From: Ignavibacteriales bacterium
Lineage (GTDB): Bacteria; Bacteroidota; Ignavibacteria; Ignavibacteriales; SURF-24
Assembly: GCA_003599415.1 (NCBI GenBank)
Contig: QZKB01000146.1
Coordinates: forward strand, 1 to 64,000
Length of the DNA: 64,000 nucleotides
Direction: 5' to 3'
Notes under the pieces: generated by a model
What the model saw: the letters and a program-made list of their open reading frames with translations, nothing else
What the model was told of the DNA's origin: nothing
The model's database searches: none
Made by a program: the position numbers and the translations under genes
In this document: one piece after another, positions 42,641 to 52,483 of the stretch
Position numbering within the stretch: the stretch's first letter is position 1
Layout of the letters: every line of letters begins with the position of its first letter

Positions 42641-43648
42641 TTAATTATTAAACTTATTTTCCGTTTCCAGTAATACCTTTTCAGGATCCCATCTTTCTCC
42701 AAATACCCATTTAGGATTTATATCTTCAGCTTTAGGTGAACCTTCGGCTGATTCAAAATTATCTGCATGCCATGGATAATCTGTTTTTTCTCCGTGGCAG
42801 TTGAAGAAATAAATTCTGTCCATTCCCCATTGCAAAGTTCGCGGCGGATCAGATTGTTTAAAATAAATTTTCTTATCAGCCATATCAGAAGAAAATGAAC
42901 AATCCAAAAGAAAAAATTGGGCATCACGATGAAATCTACCTAAGCCAAAATTCGTGATGCCTTGGAAGGAGGAGTTCCTTATTACAAACTTCTGATCTTT
43001 ATTTTTGCTGCCGTCATGCCAGATGGAAGCATTCAGATTGTGTCCGAAGAATTTTGAATCCGTTACATAACACCAGCCACGCGGGCAAACAAAATCAACA
43101 TAACCTTCAAAGTAACAGTTCTTGTGATAATACATTCCGCTCTCACTATTCCATAAACTAAGTGTATCACCACCATCGGCAATAATATTACAATCAATAA
43201 TTATTATTTTATTACCGCCGCCCCTTATTGCGAACTGGTGATCATTATCGCCATAGATTGAACCGTAATTATTATGAACAGTAAGATTTTTGAAGAACAG
43301 ATCAGTTACATCTTCTTTAATATTTATAACCGCAGAGCCATAATCATCCGGGTGATCAACGCGCCAGTTCTTTCTAAGTTCAGCGAAAAATATTTTAACG
43401 CTGTCTCTGTTTTCACCAATAAGAGCAATGTTACTTTTTTCGATATAGAGCTTTTCATTATAGACGGCGTTTTTAATATAGATGATAAATTGTTTACCAT
43501 TATTTTCCGGCACAGAGTTTAACGCTTCCTGGATAGTTGTAAAATTCCCACTGCTGTCTTTGGAAACAATTATATCTGCAGACAGGGCAAAGGAATTATT
43601 AACTGAAAAAATAATTATGAGGAAAAAAAGCCAGGTAAAGTTTTTCAA
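42641..43648 (-). CDS. Divergent pectin methylesterase, CE8
   Basis: 335 residues, signal peptide about 1-22 (NNSFALSADI), right-handed beta-helix. It opens with the CE8 hallmark DSSGNFTTIQEALNSVP. Catalytic positions are kept: Q138, D161 (GGDT), D185 (YVDFVCP) and R238 (GRFH). However, the canonical QDT, VDFIFG and GRPW contexts have drifted, and the glutamine beside the first Asp, part of the oxyanion hole, is Gly160. Activity may be altered, perhaps toward acetylated or short substrates. It is 25 bases after lacI and 26 before kduD, so it is a periplasmic-stage enzyme placed inside a catabolic operon. It has no sorting domain, unlike the canonical pectinesterase at 55497-59132. Confidence 0.8.
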   Translation of the reverse strand: MKNFTWLFFLIIIFSVNNSFALSADIIVSKDSSGNFTTIQEALNSVPENNGKQFIIYIKNAVYNEKLYIEKSNIALIGENRDSVKIFFAELRKNWRVDHPDDYGSAVINIKEDVTDLFFKNLTVHNNYGSIYGDNDHQFAIRGGGNKIIIIDCNIIADGGDTLSLWNSESGMYYHKNCYFEGYVDFVCPRGWCYVTDSKFFGHNLNASIWHDGSKNKDQKFVIRNSSFQGITNFGLGRFHRDAQFFLLDCSFSSDMADKKIYFKQSDPPRTLQWGMDRIYFFNCHGEKTDYPWHADNFESAEGSPKAEDINPKWVFGERWDPEKVLLETENKFNN

Positions 43649-43673
43649 GTTTGGTGATAATATAAAAATAAAA

Positions 43674-44711
43674 TCAGGGGATAAATGATTTATTATTTTC
43701 TAATCCTTTAATTACAAGTTGTGTTTTAAGCACAATCTGTTTTGCCTCAAATTCTTTTGGATTATTAATCTGGTCCAGCATCAGTTTTACCGCTTCGGTA
43801 CCTATATCTTTGGCCGGCTGATTAATAAAATTGAATACTGACGGAATATACCTGTCAAATGAATTTTTACCGAAACAGGTTACTTCAATATCCTGCGGAA
43901 TTTTTAATCCAAGCTCAAGAGCCGCAGCGTACATTCCAAGAGCGACTGGATATGTAACAGCAAAAACATACTCAGGAACGCTTCCCTTTTTAAATATTTT
44001 CATGAATCCATTGTAGCCGTCTTCTTCGCTAAAGCCGCCTTCGGTAACAAGGTTTGGATTTACCGGAATCCTGTACTTGTTCATTGCTTCAATAAAACCT
44101 TCATAACGCAGCCTGCCAATATTTATATGGTGGTAACCACCAAGATGGGCAATCTTCTTATAACCTTTTTTAATGGCATAATCTACTGCAGAAAATGCTC
44201 CGCCCCTGTCATCAACTGTAACAGTTGAAACACCTTTTATAGGCAAAACTCTATCAATAAATACAAGGGGAACACCTTGCTGAATCACCCTTTCATAAAT
44301 TGATAAATCTTTTGTCTCCTGTGTTACGGAAACAATAAGACCATCCACACGCATTGATAGCAAAGATTGTATATGCTTCCTTTCCCTTTCGGCATGCTCC
44401 TGAGAAACAGTTAAAACGATTTCATAATTGTTTTCAAAAGCTTTGTCGTAAACCGCTTCAATTACTGTAGAAAAGAAAATATGTGCAATCTTTGGAACAA
44501 CCAAACCTATTGTGTTTGATTTGCGTGACGATAAATTTCTTGCAAGAATGTTCGGCATATAACCAAGCTTATCTGCAAGTTGTTTTACTTTTTCAGTCGT
44601 TTCAGGTGATATATCCGGATGACCTCTTAAGGCTTTGGATATAGTAACCTTCGAGACCTTTAATTGTTTTGCCAAGTCATCCAGTTTTATTGGACGAAAT
44701 TTCTTATTCAT
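43674..44711 (-). CDS. LacI-family transcriptional regulator
   Basis: 345 residues. N-terminal HTH (about 7-57: KLDDLAKQLKVSKVTISKAL with RGHPDISPETTEKV and LGYMPN, the hinge helix region), then a periplasmic-binding-protein-like effector domain (about 65-335). First gene of the operon that runs to gnd, with its own stop 25 bases before the pectinesterase. It likely represses or activates this operon in response to a uronate-pathway intermediate such as KDG or mannonate. Members of the family control hexuronate genes in many bacteria. I could not identify a convincing operator palindrome in the 129 bases upstream. Confidence 0.9.
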   Translation of the reverse strand: MNKKFRPIKLDDLAKQLKVSKVTISKALRGHPDISPETTEKVKQLADKLGYMPNILARNLSSRKSNTIGLVVPKIAHIFFSTVIEAVYDKAFENNYEIVLTVSQEHAERERKHIQSLLSMRVDGLIVSVTQETKDLSIYERVIQQGVPLVFIDRVLPIKGVSTVTVDDRGGAFSAVDYAIKKGYKKIAHLGGYHHINIGRLRYEGFIEAMNKYRIPVNPNLVTEGGFSEEDGYNGFMKIFKKGSVPEYVFAVTYPVALGMYAAALELGLKIPQDIEVTCFGKNSFDRYIPSVFNFINQPAKDIGTEAVKLMLDQINNPKEFEAKQIVLKTQLVIKGLENNKSFIP

Positions 44712-44839
44712 TTTTTAATTCCGTTACGACTATAAGGATGTCGCTGAGGGGTTTTACCATTCCTAATAAAAGTTATTTTTCAGAATAAAAAATACTAAAA
44801 TCCTTTGAGTATTAAGAATCCTTTTAAGAAAATCTGAAG

Positions 44840-44878
44840 ATAAAAGTGCGAAGCCGGAAAGATATTTCCAGCTTCGCT
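44840..44878 (-). terminator. Terminator after the duplicated beta-helix gene
   Basis: The minus-strand stem GCGAAGC...GGAAA / TTTCC...GCTTCGC (44865-44877 with 44848-44860), 13 bp with one mismatch and a 4-base loop, is followed by ACTTTTAT. It begins 16 bases after the stop at 44894 and separates this transcript from the lacI operon. Confidence 0.8.
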
Positions 44879-44893
44879 AACAACATGAAGTAA

Positions 44894-47800
44894 TTATTTA
44901 ATTAAAACCATCTTTCTTGTAATAGAGACATTACCTGCAACCAGTTTATAGAAATAAACTCCGCTGTTAATTTTACTTGCATCAAATTTAACCGAATATT
45001 TTCCGGCAGGTTTAATTTCATTTACAAGTGTTGTAACTTCCTGACCAATAACATCAAATACTTTTATTGATATTAAACCGGTTGAAGGAAGTTCATAGTT
45101 GATAATTGTTGAAGGGTTGAACGGGTTCGGATAGTTTTGTTTCAAAGTATATCCTTCTACCTTCGAAATGTTCTCTTCATCAACTGCAGTTGGATTAATT
45201 TCCCATGCTGCTTTTTTATCCGGGAACCAGTTAAGGTCTCCTGCCGGATAACCAGCAGCGCCGGTATATAAAACTGACGATGCATCATAAGCTGCATTCA
45301 AAGTATCTCTGTAATATTCTATTCTTCTTCTGTCGTAATCGTCTCTTGTTCTTACATAATTAGTTTGATCCTTCAGTTTGTTACCACCGGCAGGATCTTC
45401 ATACCACCTCATCATGTTAGTCATTAGATTTGGTATGTTCGGTAAAATCACGTCAACGTTCTTAAATGCATTTACAGAATCTGCTCCCAGCTTACTGTTT
45501 ATATGCCAGCTTAATTGTGAACCAACCGGGAAGTTGAAATCTGCAAGAAATTGTTTCCCTGCATCAGACTGACTATAATAATTATTTTTTATAGTCCACT
45601 GTGTTTTATCATTGGGTGCAGTAAATATCCATGTGATTCTGTTCCTTCCGTTTGGATAGAACTCGCCTGTGTTTGCCCATTCTGCTGCTCTTGTTGCATC
45701 TGTTGAATCTTCTCCCAATGCAAAGCCATCGACAAACAGGTTGTTTTCAATTTTTATCTGGTCGCCAACATTTCCAAGTGAAAATAATCCATGGAAGCCC
45801 ATTCCGTTTATAAATGTGTTATGATCAATCCTTCCATATTTTATTTCGCCTGTACCAGTTGCAGGATTTGCAAAGTTGTAATGACGGATTGCTCTATCCT
45901 GGTAATTAACAAATGTGTTGTTTACTAAAATAAATGTGTCGCATGCAGCTTCACGTAAATCAATTCCTTTTCCTGCTCCAAGGTTTGATGTTGAAAGGCA
46001 TCCCATATTGGCAAAGATTGAATTTGTTATCTGCACCTTCACAGTATTCTGCCCTGTTCTTACATGCTGCCCGTTAATATTTGATAAGATTACTCCATCA
46101 AGTATTATTGTAGAACCCGCGGCGGTTGTATTTATTAATCCACCCTGAACACCTTCCACCCTGCTTTCTTCAGGTTCATAATAACCTGCGACGCAGATAT
46201 TTTTTATTTCAAGATTTCCGCCGTTTAATACTACAAAGTTTCCCGGCGGTCTTGTTGGGTTAGCACCTGTTCCGGATTCCCACAGATAGATGATAGGTTT
46301 TTTACCTGTCCCATCTGCCGCACGCAGACGAAGTGTTTTACCGTTTGGAACCGTGAATATTGCATTAGCTAAATAGTAAGCATCTCTTTGTAATTCATAA
46401 ACACGAGTAGGCAATAATCCGTTTGTAGCTACTGTATCAGCTACAATCTGTGCATTTACATATGTTGCATCACTTCCGTCAAATGGTACAATATGAACAA
46501 CATCTTCCAACACTGCAGGAACATGCACTGTAAAAACATTATCGCTTGCATCAGATGTCTGCTGTGTTTCAAAGTAAGCAACTACCTGAATACGGCTTTG
46601 TACAGAACTTAACCCGGCAGGAATCGGCCATTCATATAAACCGGAGTTTGTTAAGTTGCTTGCAATTGTTGTCCAGTTTGTTCCATTGTCTTTGGAATAC
46701 TGAATATCAACTGTGCTTATATTGCCGGCAGACGTCCAGGTAATACTATTTGTTGTTCCTGAAGTCCAGCTTTCACCGCCATTTGGAGTAGTGACTGTGA
46801 CAGTACCAATTGGATTTTCCCATGCAGCTTTTTTATCAGGGAACCAGTTTAAATCTCCGACGGGGAATCCATTTACGCCACCGGTATAAAGAGCTGAGGA
46901 AACATCATAAGCGGCATTTAATGTATCCCTGTAGTATTCTATTCTTCTTCTGTCGTAATCATCTCTTGCTCTAACATAGTTTGTCTGATCTTTTAACCTG
47001 TTACCTCCTGTCGGGGATTCATACCATCTCATCATGTTGGTCATAAGTCTTGGTACATTTGGCAATACTACGTCAACGTTCTTAAATGCATTTACAGAAT
47101 CAGCTCCCAGCTTACTGTTTATATGCCAGCTTAACTGTGAACCTGCAGGGTATCCGAAGTCATTTAAAAATGCTTTTCCTGAATCCGAAATGCTGTAGTA
47201 ATTATTTTTAACACTCCATTGTGTTACATCGTTTGGTGCAGTAAATATCCATGTGATTCTGTTTCTTCCATTTGGATAGAACTCACCTGTGTTTGCCCAT
47301 TCTGCTGCTCTCGTTGCATCTGTTGAATCTTCACCCAATGCAAAGCCATCGACAAACAAATTATTTTCAATCAATATCTGGTCACCTACGTTTCCAAGTG
47401 AGAATAATCCATGGAAGCCCATTCCGTTTATGAATGTATTATGATCTATCCTTCCATATTTTATTATTCCGGTTCCTGTTGCAGGATTGGAAAAATTATA
47501 GTGACGAATTGCTCTATCCTGGTAATTTACAAATGTGTTGTTTACCATAATGAATGTATCGCAAGCAGCTTCGCGTAAATCAATTCCTTTTCCTGCTCCA
47601 AGGTTTGATGTTGAAAGGCATCCCATATTGGCAAAGATTGAATTTGTTATCTGCACCTTTACAGTATTCTGCCCTGTTCTTACATGCTGCCCGTTAATAT
47701 TAGTCAGAATTACTCCGTCCAATATTATTGTGGCGCCTGCTGCTGTGGTATTAATCAATCCACCCTGAGTTCCTTCTACCCTGCTTTCTTCAGGTTCATA

Positions 47801-48193
47801 AAAACCTGCGACGCAGATATTTTTCATCTCAAGATTTCCGCCGTTTAATACTACAAAGTTTCCCGGCGGTCTTGTTGGATTAGCACCTGTTCCGGATTCC
47901 CACAGGTAAACGATAGGTTTCTTACCTGTTCCGTCTGCCGCACGCAGACGAAGTGTTTTACCGTTTGGAACTGTGAAGATTGCATTAGCCAAATAATAGG
48001 CGTCTCTCTGCAATTCATAGACACGTGTCGGCAGCAATCCGTTTGTGGCTATGGTATCCGCTACTATTTGTGCGTTTACATATGTTGCATCGCTTCCGTC
48101 AAATGGAACAATCTGCAGAACATCCTGTCCATAAGTGTTAAGAGCCATAAGAAATGCAACAAGAAAAGCAGCACTCCATTTCTTTCGTATCAT
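44894..48193 (-). CDS. Secreted beta-helix protein with tandem duplication and sorting domain
   Basis: 1099 residues, signal peptide 1-22 (NTYGQ). Two copies of an about 435-residue right-handed beta-helix domain, at about 24-458 and 564-997, start with IVPFDGSDATYVNAQIVAD and end near FPDKKAAWE. Between them (about 461-555) is an Ig-like linker domain (NGGESWTSGTTNSITW). A type IX sorting domain (about 1010-1099, QNYPNPFNP) ends the protein. The helix resembles pectate lyase/DUF4957-type folds, and its place between a TonB receptor and the pectin operon suggests action on or binding of pectin. No lyase catalytic residues can be identified with confidence. It lies 98 bases after the TonB receptor gene. 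Confidence 0.72.
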   Translation of the reverse strand: MIRKKWSAAFLVAFLMALNTYGQDVLQIVPFDGSDATYVNAQIVADTIATNGLLPTRVYELQRDAYYLANAIFTVPNGKTLRLRAADGTGKKPIVYLWESGTGANPTRPPGNFVVLNGGNLEMKNICVAGFYEPEESRVEGTQGGLINTTAAGATIILDGVILTNINGQHVRTGQNTVKVQITNSIFANMGCLSTSNLGAGKGIDLREAACDTFIMVNNTFVNYQDRAIRHYNFSNPATGTGIIKYGRIDHNTFINGMGFHGLFSLGNVGDQILIENNLFVDGFALGEDSTDATRAAEWANTGEFYPNGRNRITWIFTAPNDVTQWSVKNNYYSISDSGKAFLNDFGYPAGSQLSWHINSKLGADSVNAFKNVDVVLPNVPRLMTNMMRWYESPTGGNRLKDQTNYVRARDDYDRRRIEYYRDTLNAAYDVSSALYTGGVNGFPVGDLNWFPDKKAAWENPIGTVTVTTPNGGESWTSGTTNSITWTSAGNISTVDIQYSKDNGTNWTTIASNLTNSGLYEWPIPAGLSSVQSRIQVVAYFETQQTSDASDNVFTVHVPAVLEDVVHIVPFDGSDATYVNAQIVADTVATNGLLPTRVYELQRDAYYLANAIFTVPNGKTLRLRAADGTGKKPIIYLWESGTGANPTRPPGNFVVLNGGNLEIKNICVAGYYEPEESRVEGVQGGLINTTAAGSTIILDGVILSNINGQHVRTGQNTVKVQITNSIFANMGCLSTSNLGAGKGIDLREAACDTFILVNNTFVNYQDRAIRHYNFANPATGTGEIKYGRIDHNTFINGMGFHGLFSLGNVGDQIKIENNLFVDGFALGEDSTDATRAAEWANTGEFYPNGRNRITWIFTAPNDKTQWTIKNNYYSQSDAGKQFLADFNFPVGSQLSWHINSKLGADSVNAFKNVDVILPNIPNLMTNMMRWYEDPAGGNKLKDQTNYVRTRDDYDRRRIEYYRDTLNAAYDASSVLYTGAAGYPAGDLNWFPDKKAAWEINPTAVDEENISKVEGYTLKQNYPNPFNPSTIINYELPSTGLISIKVFDVIGQEVTTLVNEIKPAGKYSVKFDASKINSGVYFYKLVAGNVSITRKMVLIK
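45201..48123. repeat. Tandem intragenic duplication, about 1.3 kb per copy
   Basis: Copy B at about 45201-46507 and copy A at about 46819-48123 are offset by 1620 bases over most of their length. The 120 bases at 45961-46080 and 47581-47700 differ at a single position. Scattered differences elsewhere show that both copies are real. The Ig-like linker at about 46508-46818 is not duplicated. Confidence 0.85.
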
Positions 48194-48291
48194 TCGTACC
48201 TCCTGTTGATAATTAATAACATTAAAGTTTATTAGGTTTATTTACGATTAGAACAACCTTAAAGGAATGATTAAGTGTTAGTAAGTTTGGA

Positions 48292-51200
48292 TTACAATTC
48301 CAGTGTAACTCCGAAATCGGCAGTGAGACCGTATCTTTCACTCTGGTCAAAAAGTTTACGTTCCCATTCCCTGTTATACACGGAAGAGCCGTCTTCTATA
48401 TTTGTTATGTTGCTTACATTTACAAGAACTGCAAGATAATCGGTGATTTTCTGTTTTAGTGAAACATCAAGTCTTGTAAACGGTTTTGTAACACGATCAC
48501 TCAGGCTGCTTGCGGAGAAGGATATATTATGTTCGCCTTTATGGAATAAGGAAATTCTTCCGGAAAATCCTCCAATATCATAACCGAGAGAAATATTGCC
48601 GAAGAACTCAGGCATTCCTTCCAGCTTTTGTTTTTTAGTAATAAGAATATTTCTTGATTTCTTAAGCGGAAACATTCCGGATGAATCAATATATGTTATG
48701 GTTTTGGAACCGTACAGGTAAGTCTCTGATCTTACGATAGAGGCATTATAAGAAAGCACAATATTCTTCAGGTAACCCGGCAGAAAAGTAAAATTAATCT
48801 GATGCTCAAATTCAAAACCCCAAACCTTTGTTGGCTTAGGCGAATTGTAAGGAAGAGTTAAATTATAAGGCGTTGATTTCATCTGGCTTGGCCATTTAAT
48901 TCCAAAGTACTGGATAAGCGTATCCTGCATAACTCCCTGTTTATCCTTAACAGCTGCAGTGTTGAAATTATTAAGCATATGATACATATCCTTAATTTCC
49001 TTATAGTAAGCGGAAAGAGAAATCAATCCAAAATCATTACTGTAGAATGAAGTATTAATTTCGAAATTCCATGCCTGGGCAGTTTTAAGTTTCGGGTTAC
49101 CGACATATACTTCATAGTTGGAAGTTTGTTCAGCAGGACGCCCGGCAATATACCTGTCAATTCTCATATTAAAATCAGGTCTTGCCAAAGCTTTGTATGC
49201 AGCTAAACGCAGGTTCATAAATTCAAACGGTCGGATAGACATATTGAAATTCGGCAGCCAGACAGTCTGGAATGCTTCGCTCGTTGTATCCTTTGTTGAA
49301 TTTGCAGGAACAGGAAAACCTGATACTGACTTAGGCATGTACTTGGCAAGGTAATCATTATCTTCAACTTCAACTCTAAGACCTGCGATTAATGTAAACT
49401 CCTGCCCGATGTTTAATGTATTCATTACGTAAGCAGAACCTACTCTTTCGGTAATATAATAATCATCATATTTAATTAAGGGATTACCCCAAAGTTCAAC
49501 TTCGTTCTTCGTTCCGTCAATGCCGTACCTGTTAATTTCATACCACTGGCGTAACCTGTCTTCATCAATAAGAGGATTAAGCGCATAAGAATCATAAACA
49601 TTCCTTGAGACAGAGCCATTATTAAAAAATTGTTCAATAGGAATGTAACCTTTGTTACTTACAAGGCTTTGATAATAACTTTCGAAATAAGAACCCGTGA
49701 AATCTTTCTTCCTGAATGTACCGTCCGGAAGCAATTCATATTCTTTCCACTTGCCGAGATAATAAGGAGTATACTCCTCACTTCTTACATTTGTTCTAGT
49801 TTTTGCTTTGTACTTGGCGCCCAATTTAAATTCACCGGAAATAAAATCCCCGAACAAATATTGTTTTGCAATATCTAAAAATCCTGTTCTTTCTTTATCA
49901 TAATTTCTCTGGCCCCTGTAATAGGCATTGTACAAACCGGTATTTGCAAAATTGTTAACTGCGTAATCTATAAATTGTTCAGGATTTTCCGAAGATTTGT
50001 TTGAAGCTTTCATTCCTGAAGGCTCCATGAATATTAATTCATAATCAAACGGATAATCTGCTTCAGATTCACTGAATGATATTCCCCAGTTAAATAATAA
50101 ATCAAGAAAGTTATTGTTACCCTGTATAGAGCTGCTGTAGGTTCGTATATCCTGCTCCCTAAGACGATAACTATAACTTGGGTTTCCACTGAAATCTCCT
50201 CCGCCGTTTGACGGATAATCTCTTGTTGACCAGATATAATCCCTTGATGTACTGCCGAAGACATTGCTTATTTTAATTGTTCCGTCATCAGGAGTATTCA
50301 AATCAAGCAATACACTTAAACCGTTGCGTTTACGGGTTTCATCGGTAAATTCAAGATTAAAATCGTTTATATAATATGTCGCGCCAAAATTATCATTCTG
50401 ATTATAATCAACATTTATTCTCTCGTTGCTTCTTATTCTGTCTTCAAGGTTGCCTGTTAACTGGACACCAAGTAAACCGTCAAAAAATCTTTCACCATAC
50501 CGTAATGACAAATCATACTGTTTGGCAGACTGCATGAGATTGTTGTAATCACCTTTTATATCTAACCGGATTAATCTTTTTTCCGGAGCTTTCTTTGTTA
50601 CAAGATTAACGCTGCCCGCAAGCGCATCACCGTCTTTATCAGGTGTTAATGCTTTGTACAATTCAATTCCTGCCAAAGAGCTTTGTGATAACGTACTTAG
50701 GTCAACACCTCTGCTTGTAGCGTCAGTCGGAGGAATTTTTACTCCGTCAATTGTAATGTTTGTAAACTGATCGCCAAGTCCGCGGAGAATTACTTTATTG
50801 GCTTCACCGCCGGATCTTATAATAGATACACCGGGTAAGCGACCAATTGACTCGGCGGCATTTGCATCAGGTAGTTCTTTTATCTTTTCTTCAGATACAA
50901 CATTAATAATTGTATTTGATGTTCTCTGCTGGTTGATGGCGGCAGCCTGGCCTAACGCCTGCGCAGTTACTTCTACTGTTGCACCAACGACAACATCAGG
51001 AACAATTTTTATATCCAAACGCAGATTTTCACCTGCTGATATTGTAATTGGAATTATTTTGGTTTTGTAGCCGATATAAGATATTTTCAACTGGTACGAA
51101 CCGGCAGGTACATTGTTGATTTTATATTCGCCTTCAATATTAGAAGCATCGCCAAGCGCTGTACCCAGAACAACAATACTTGCCCCAAACATATTCTCGT

Positions 51201-51306
51201 TTGACAACGAATCGGTTAATACTCCGCGTATTGTACCCTGCCCGTATATAACAGAAGACATTACAAGGAGAATAAATATTTTTTTAATAGTAGAAGTTAA
51301 GTCCAT
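48292..51306 (-). CDS. TonB-dependent receptor, second
   Basis: 1004 residues, signal peptide 1-22. Carboxypeptidase-regulatory-like domain (about 24-110, GASIVVLGTALGDASNIEG), plug (about 125-240, with ELPDANAAESIGRLPGVSI and VILRGLGDQFTNITIDG), then the barrel. The ELPDxNxAExLxRxPGV plug motif is typical of the oligosaccharide-type TonB receptors (TIGR01782 style) that work without SusD in Proteobacteria. It is a different subtype from the first receptor in this window. It lies 128 bases after kdgK and 98 before the beta-helix gene. Likely importer of pectic oligogalacturonides. An inverted repeat GTAAAC-N8-GTTTAC lies 88-107 bases upstream. Confidence 0.9.
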   Translation of the reverse strand: MDLTSTIKKIFILLVMSSVIYGQGTIRGVLTDSLSNENMFGASIVVLGTALGDASNIEGEYKINNVPAGSYQLKISYIGYKTKIIPITISAGENLRLDIKIVPDVVVGATVEVTAQALGQAAAINQQRTSNTIINVVSEEKIKELPDANAAESIGRLPGVSIIRSGGEANKVILRGLGDQFTNITIDGVKIPPTDATSRGVDLSTLSQSSLAGIELYKALTPDKDGDALAGSVNLVTKKAPEKRLIRLDIKGDYNNLMQSAKQYDLSLRYGERFFDGLLGVQLTGNLEDRIRSNERINVDYNQNDNFGATYYINDFNLEFTDETRKRNGLSVLLDLNTPDDGTIKISNVFGSTSRDYIWSTRDYPSNGGGDFSGNPSYSYRLREQDIRTYSSSIQGNNNFLDLLFNWGISFSESEADYPFDYELIFMEPSGMKASNKSSENPEQFIDYAVNNFANTGLYNAYYRGQRNYDKERTGFLDIAKQYLFGDFISGEFKLGAKYKAKTRTNVRSEEYTPYYLGKWKEYELLPDGTFRKKDFTGSYFESYYQSLVSNKGYIPIEQFFNNGSVSRNVYDSYALNPLIDEDRLRQWYEINRYGIDGTKNEVELWGNPLIKYDDYYITERVGSAYVMNTLNIGQEFTLIAGLRVEVEDNDYLAKYMPKSVSGFPVPANSTKDTTSEAFQTVWLPNFNMSIRPFEFMNLRLAAYKALARPDFNMRIDRYIAGRPAEQTSNYEVYVGNPKLKTAQAWNFEINTSFYSNDFGLISLSAYYKEIKDMYHMLNNFNTAAVKDKQGVMQDTLIQYFGIKWPSQMKSTPYNLTLPYNSPKPTKVWGFEFEHQINFTFLPGYLKNIVLSYNASIVRSETYLYGSKTITYIDSSGMFPLKKSRNILITKKQKLEGMPEFFGNISLGYDIGGFSGRISLFHKGEHNISFSASSLSDRVTKPFTRLDVSLKQKITDYLAVLVNVSNITNIEDGSSVYNREWERKLFDQSERYGLTADFGVTLEL

Positions 51307-51434
51307 ATAACTACTCCTAATAGTTTAGCTTTGTAAAGAGAAAATTATTTTGTTAGAATAAGATGTGATTTATGATTTGAAATATATTTTAAAGTAAACC
51401 AATACTTGTTTACAAGAACGAGATAAATAATGAA

Positions 51435-52463
51435 TTATCGCTCGACTCTTCCCGAACCGCTGCCACCGGCAAGCTTCTCAACTTCATCGGCGTTTACAAG
51501 GTTAAAGTCGCCGGGAATTGAATGTTTTAAGCAAGATGCGGCAACCGCAAATTCAAGAGCATCTTTTGTGTTTTCTTTTTTTAATAGACCATAAATTAAT
51601 CCGCCGGCAAAAGCATCTCCGCTTCCAACCCTGTCAACAATATTTATATCGTATTGCTTTGAGCGGTACGGAGTCTTACAATCTTTATCATCTGCGAGTA
51701 AAGCGCTCCAGCCATTTCTTGAAGCAGAAAAACTTTCTCTTAAAGTAATTGCAACGGATTTGAATTTGAATTTCTCTTTAACGGTTTCGGCCAATTCACT
51801 GTAGCCAACAAAACTAAGTTTTGCATTTTCAATATTTGTTGATGCTGCCTTCATGCCCAGACTTTTTTCAATGTCTTCTTCATTTGCGATACAAACATCA
51901 ACATATTCCATTAATGGAATCATCACGGATTGAGCTTCTGTTGTGCTCCATAATTTAGCCCGGAAGTTCAGATCTGCACTTATTGTTACATTTGCTTTTT
52001 TTGCTCCTCTACATGCTTTTAAAAGAGTTTCTCTTGCCGTTAATCCAAGTGCGGGAGTAATACCTGTCCAGTGAAACCATTTAGTGTTTTTAAATATTTC
52101 ATCCCAGTTTAATTCATTTGAGGTCAATGTTGTAACAGCAGCATTTGCCCTGTCATAAATTACTTTGCTTGCTCTCTGGCTGGCACCTGTTTCAAGGAAA
52201 TATATACCTACCCTTTCACCACCACGAACAATATAATCATCTTTAACGCCATATTTTTTTAACGAGTTAATGGCTGCCTGTCCAATTTCATGCTTAGGCA
52301 GTTTTGAAATGAAGTAAGCGTCCAATCCATAATTTGCGAGCGATACGGCAACATTTGCTTCACCGCCGCCAAAATTTATATCAAAAGTATTTGACTGTAG
52401 AAACCTGCTGAATTCAGGTGTGGAAAGTCTTAACATTATTTCGCCAAAGGTAACAACTTTCAT
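51435..52463 (-). CDS. kdgK: 2-keto-3-deoxygluconate kinase
   Basis: Phosphorylates KDG to KDPG in the cytoplasm. 342 residues of the PfkB family. N-terminal TFGEIMLRLSTP and FGGGEANVAVSLA are characteristic of KDG kinases. DRVGSGDAFAGG holds the catalytic D283. SADLNFRAKLW is the conserved sugar-acid-binding stretch. It starts 20 bases after kdgA, so the two are co-transcribed. Together they finish the KduI-KduD route encoded in the neighbouring operon. A related kinase gene lies at 37657-38739. Confidence 0.92.
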   Translation of the reverse strand: MKVVTFGEIMLRLSTPEFSRFLQSNTFDINFGGGEANVAVSLANYGLDAYFISKLPKHEIGQAAINSLKKYGVKDDYIVRGGERVGIYFLETGASQRASKVIYDRANAAVTTLTSNELNWDEIFKNTKWFHWTGITPALGLTARETLLKACRGAKKANVTISADLNFRAKLWSTTEAQSVMIPLMEYVDVCIANEEDIEKSLGMKAASTNIENAKLSFVGYSELAETVKEKFKFKSVAITLRESFSASRNGWSALLADDKDCKTPYRSKQYDINIVDRVGSGDAFAGGLIYGLLKKENTKDALEFAVAASCLKHSIPGDFNLVNADEVEKLAGGSGSGRVER

Positions 52464-52483
52464 TTAAGAATCTACTCCATTTT

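Noticed and set aside
44712-44840. LacI operator upstream of the lacI gene
   Set aside because: I looked for TGnAAnCGnTTnCA-type palindromes and found none convincing.
44894-48193. Firm call as pectate lyase
   Set aside because: The fold is beta-helix-like and the context is pectin, but no conserved calcium-binding Asp cluster or catalytic Arg/Lys could be identified.
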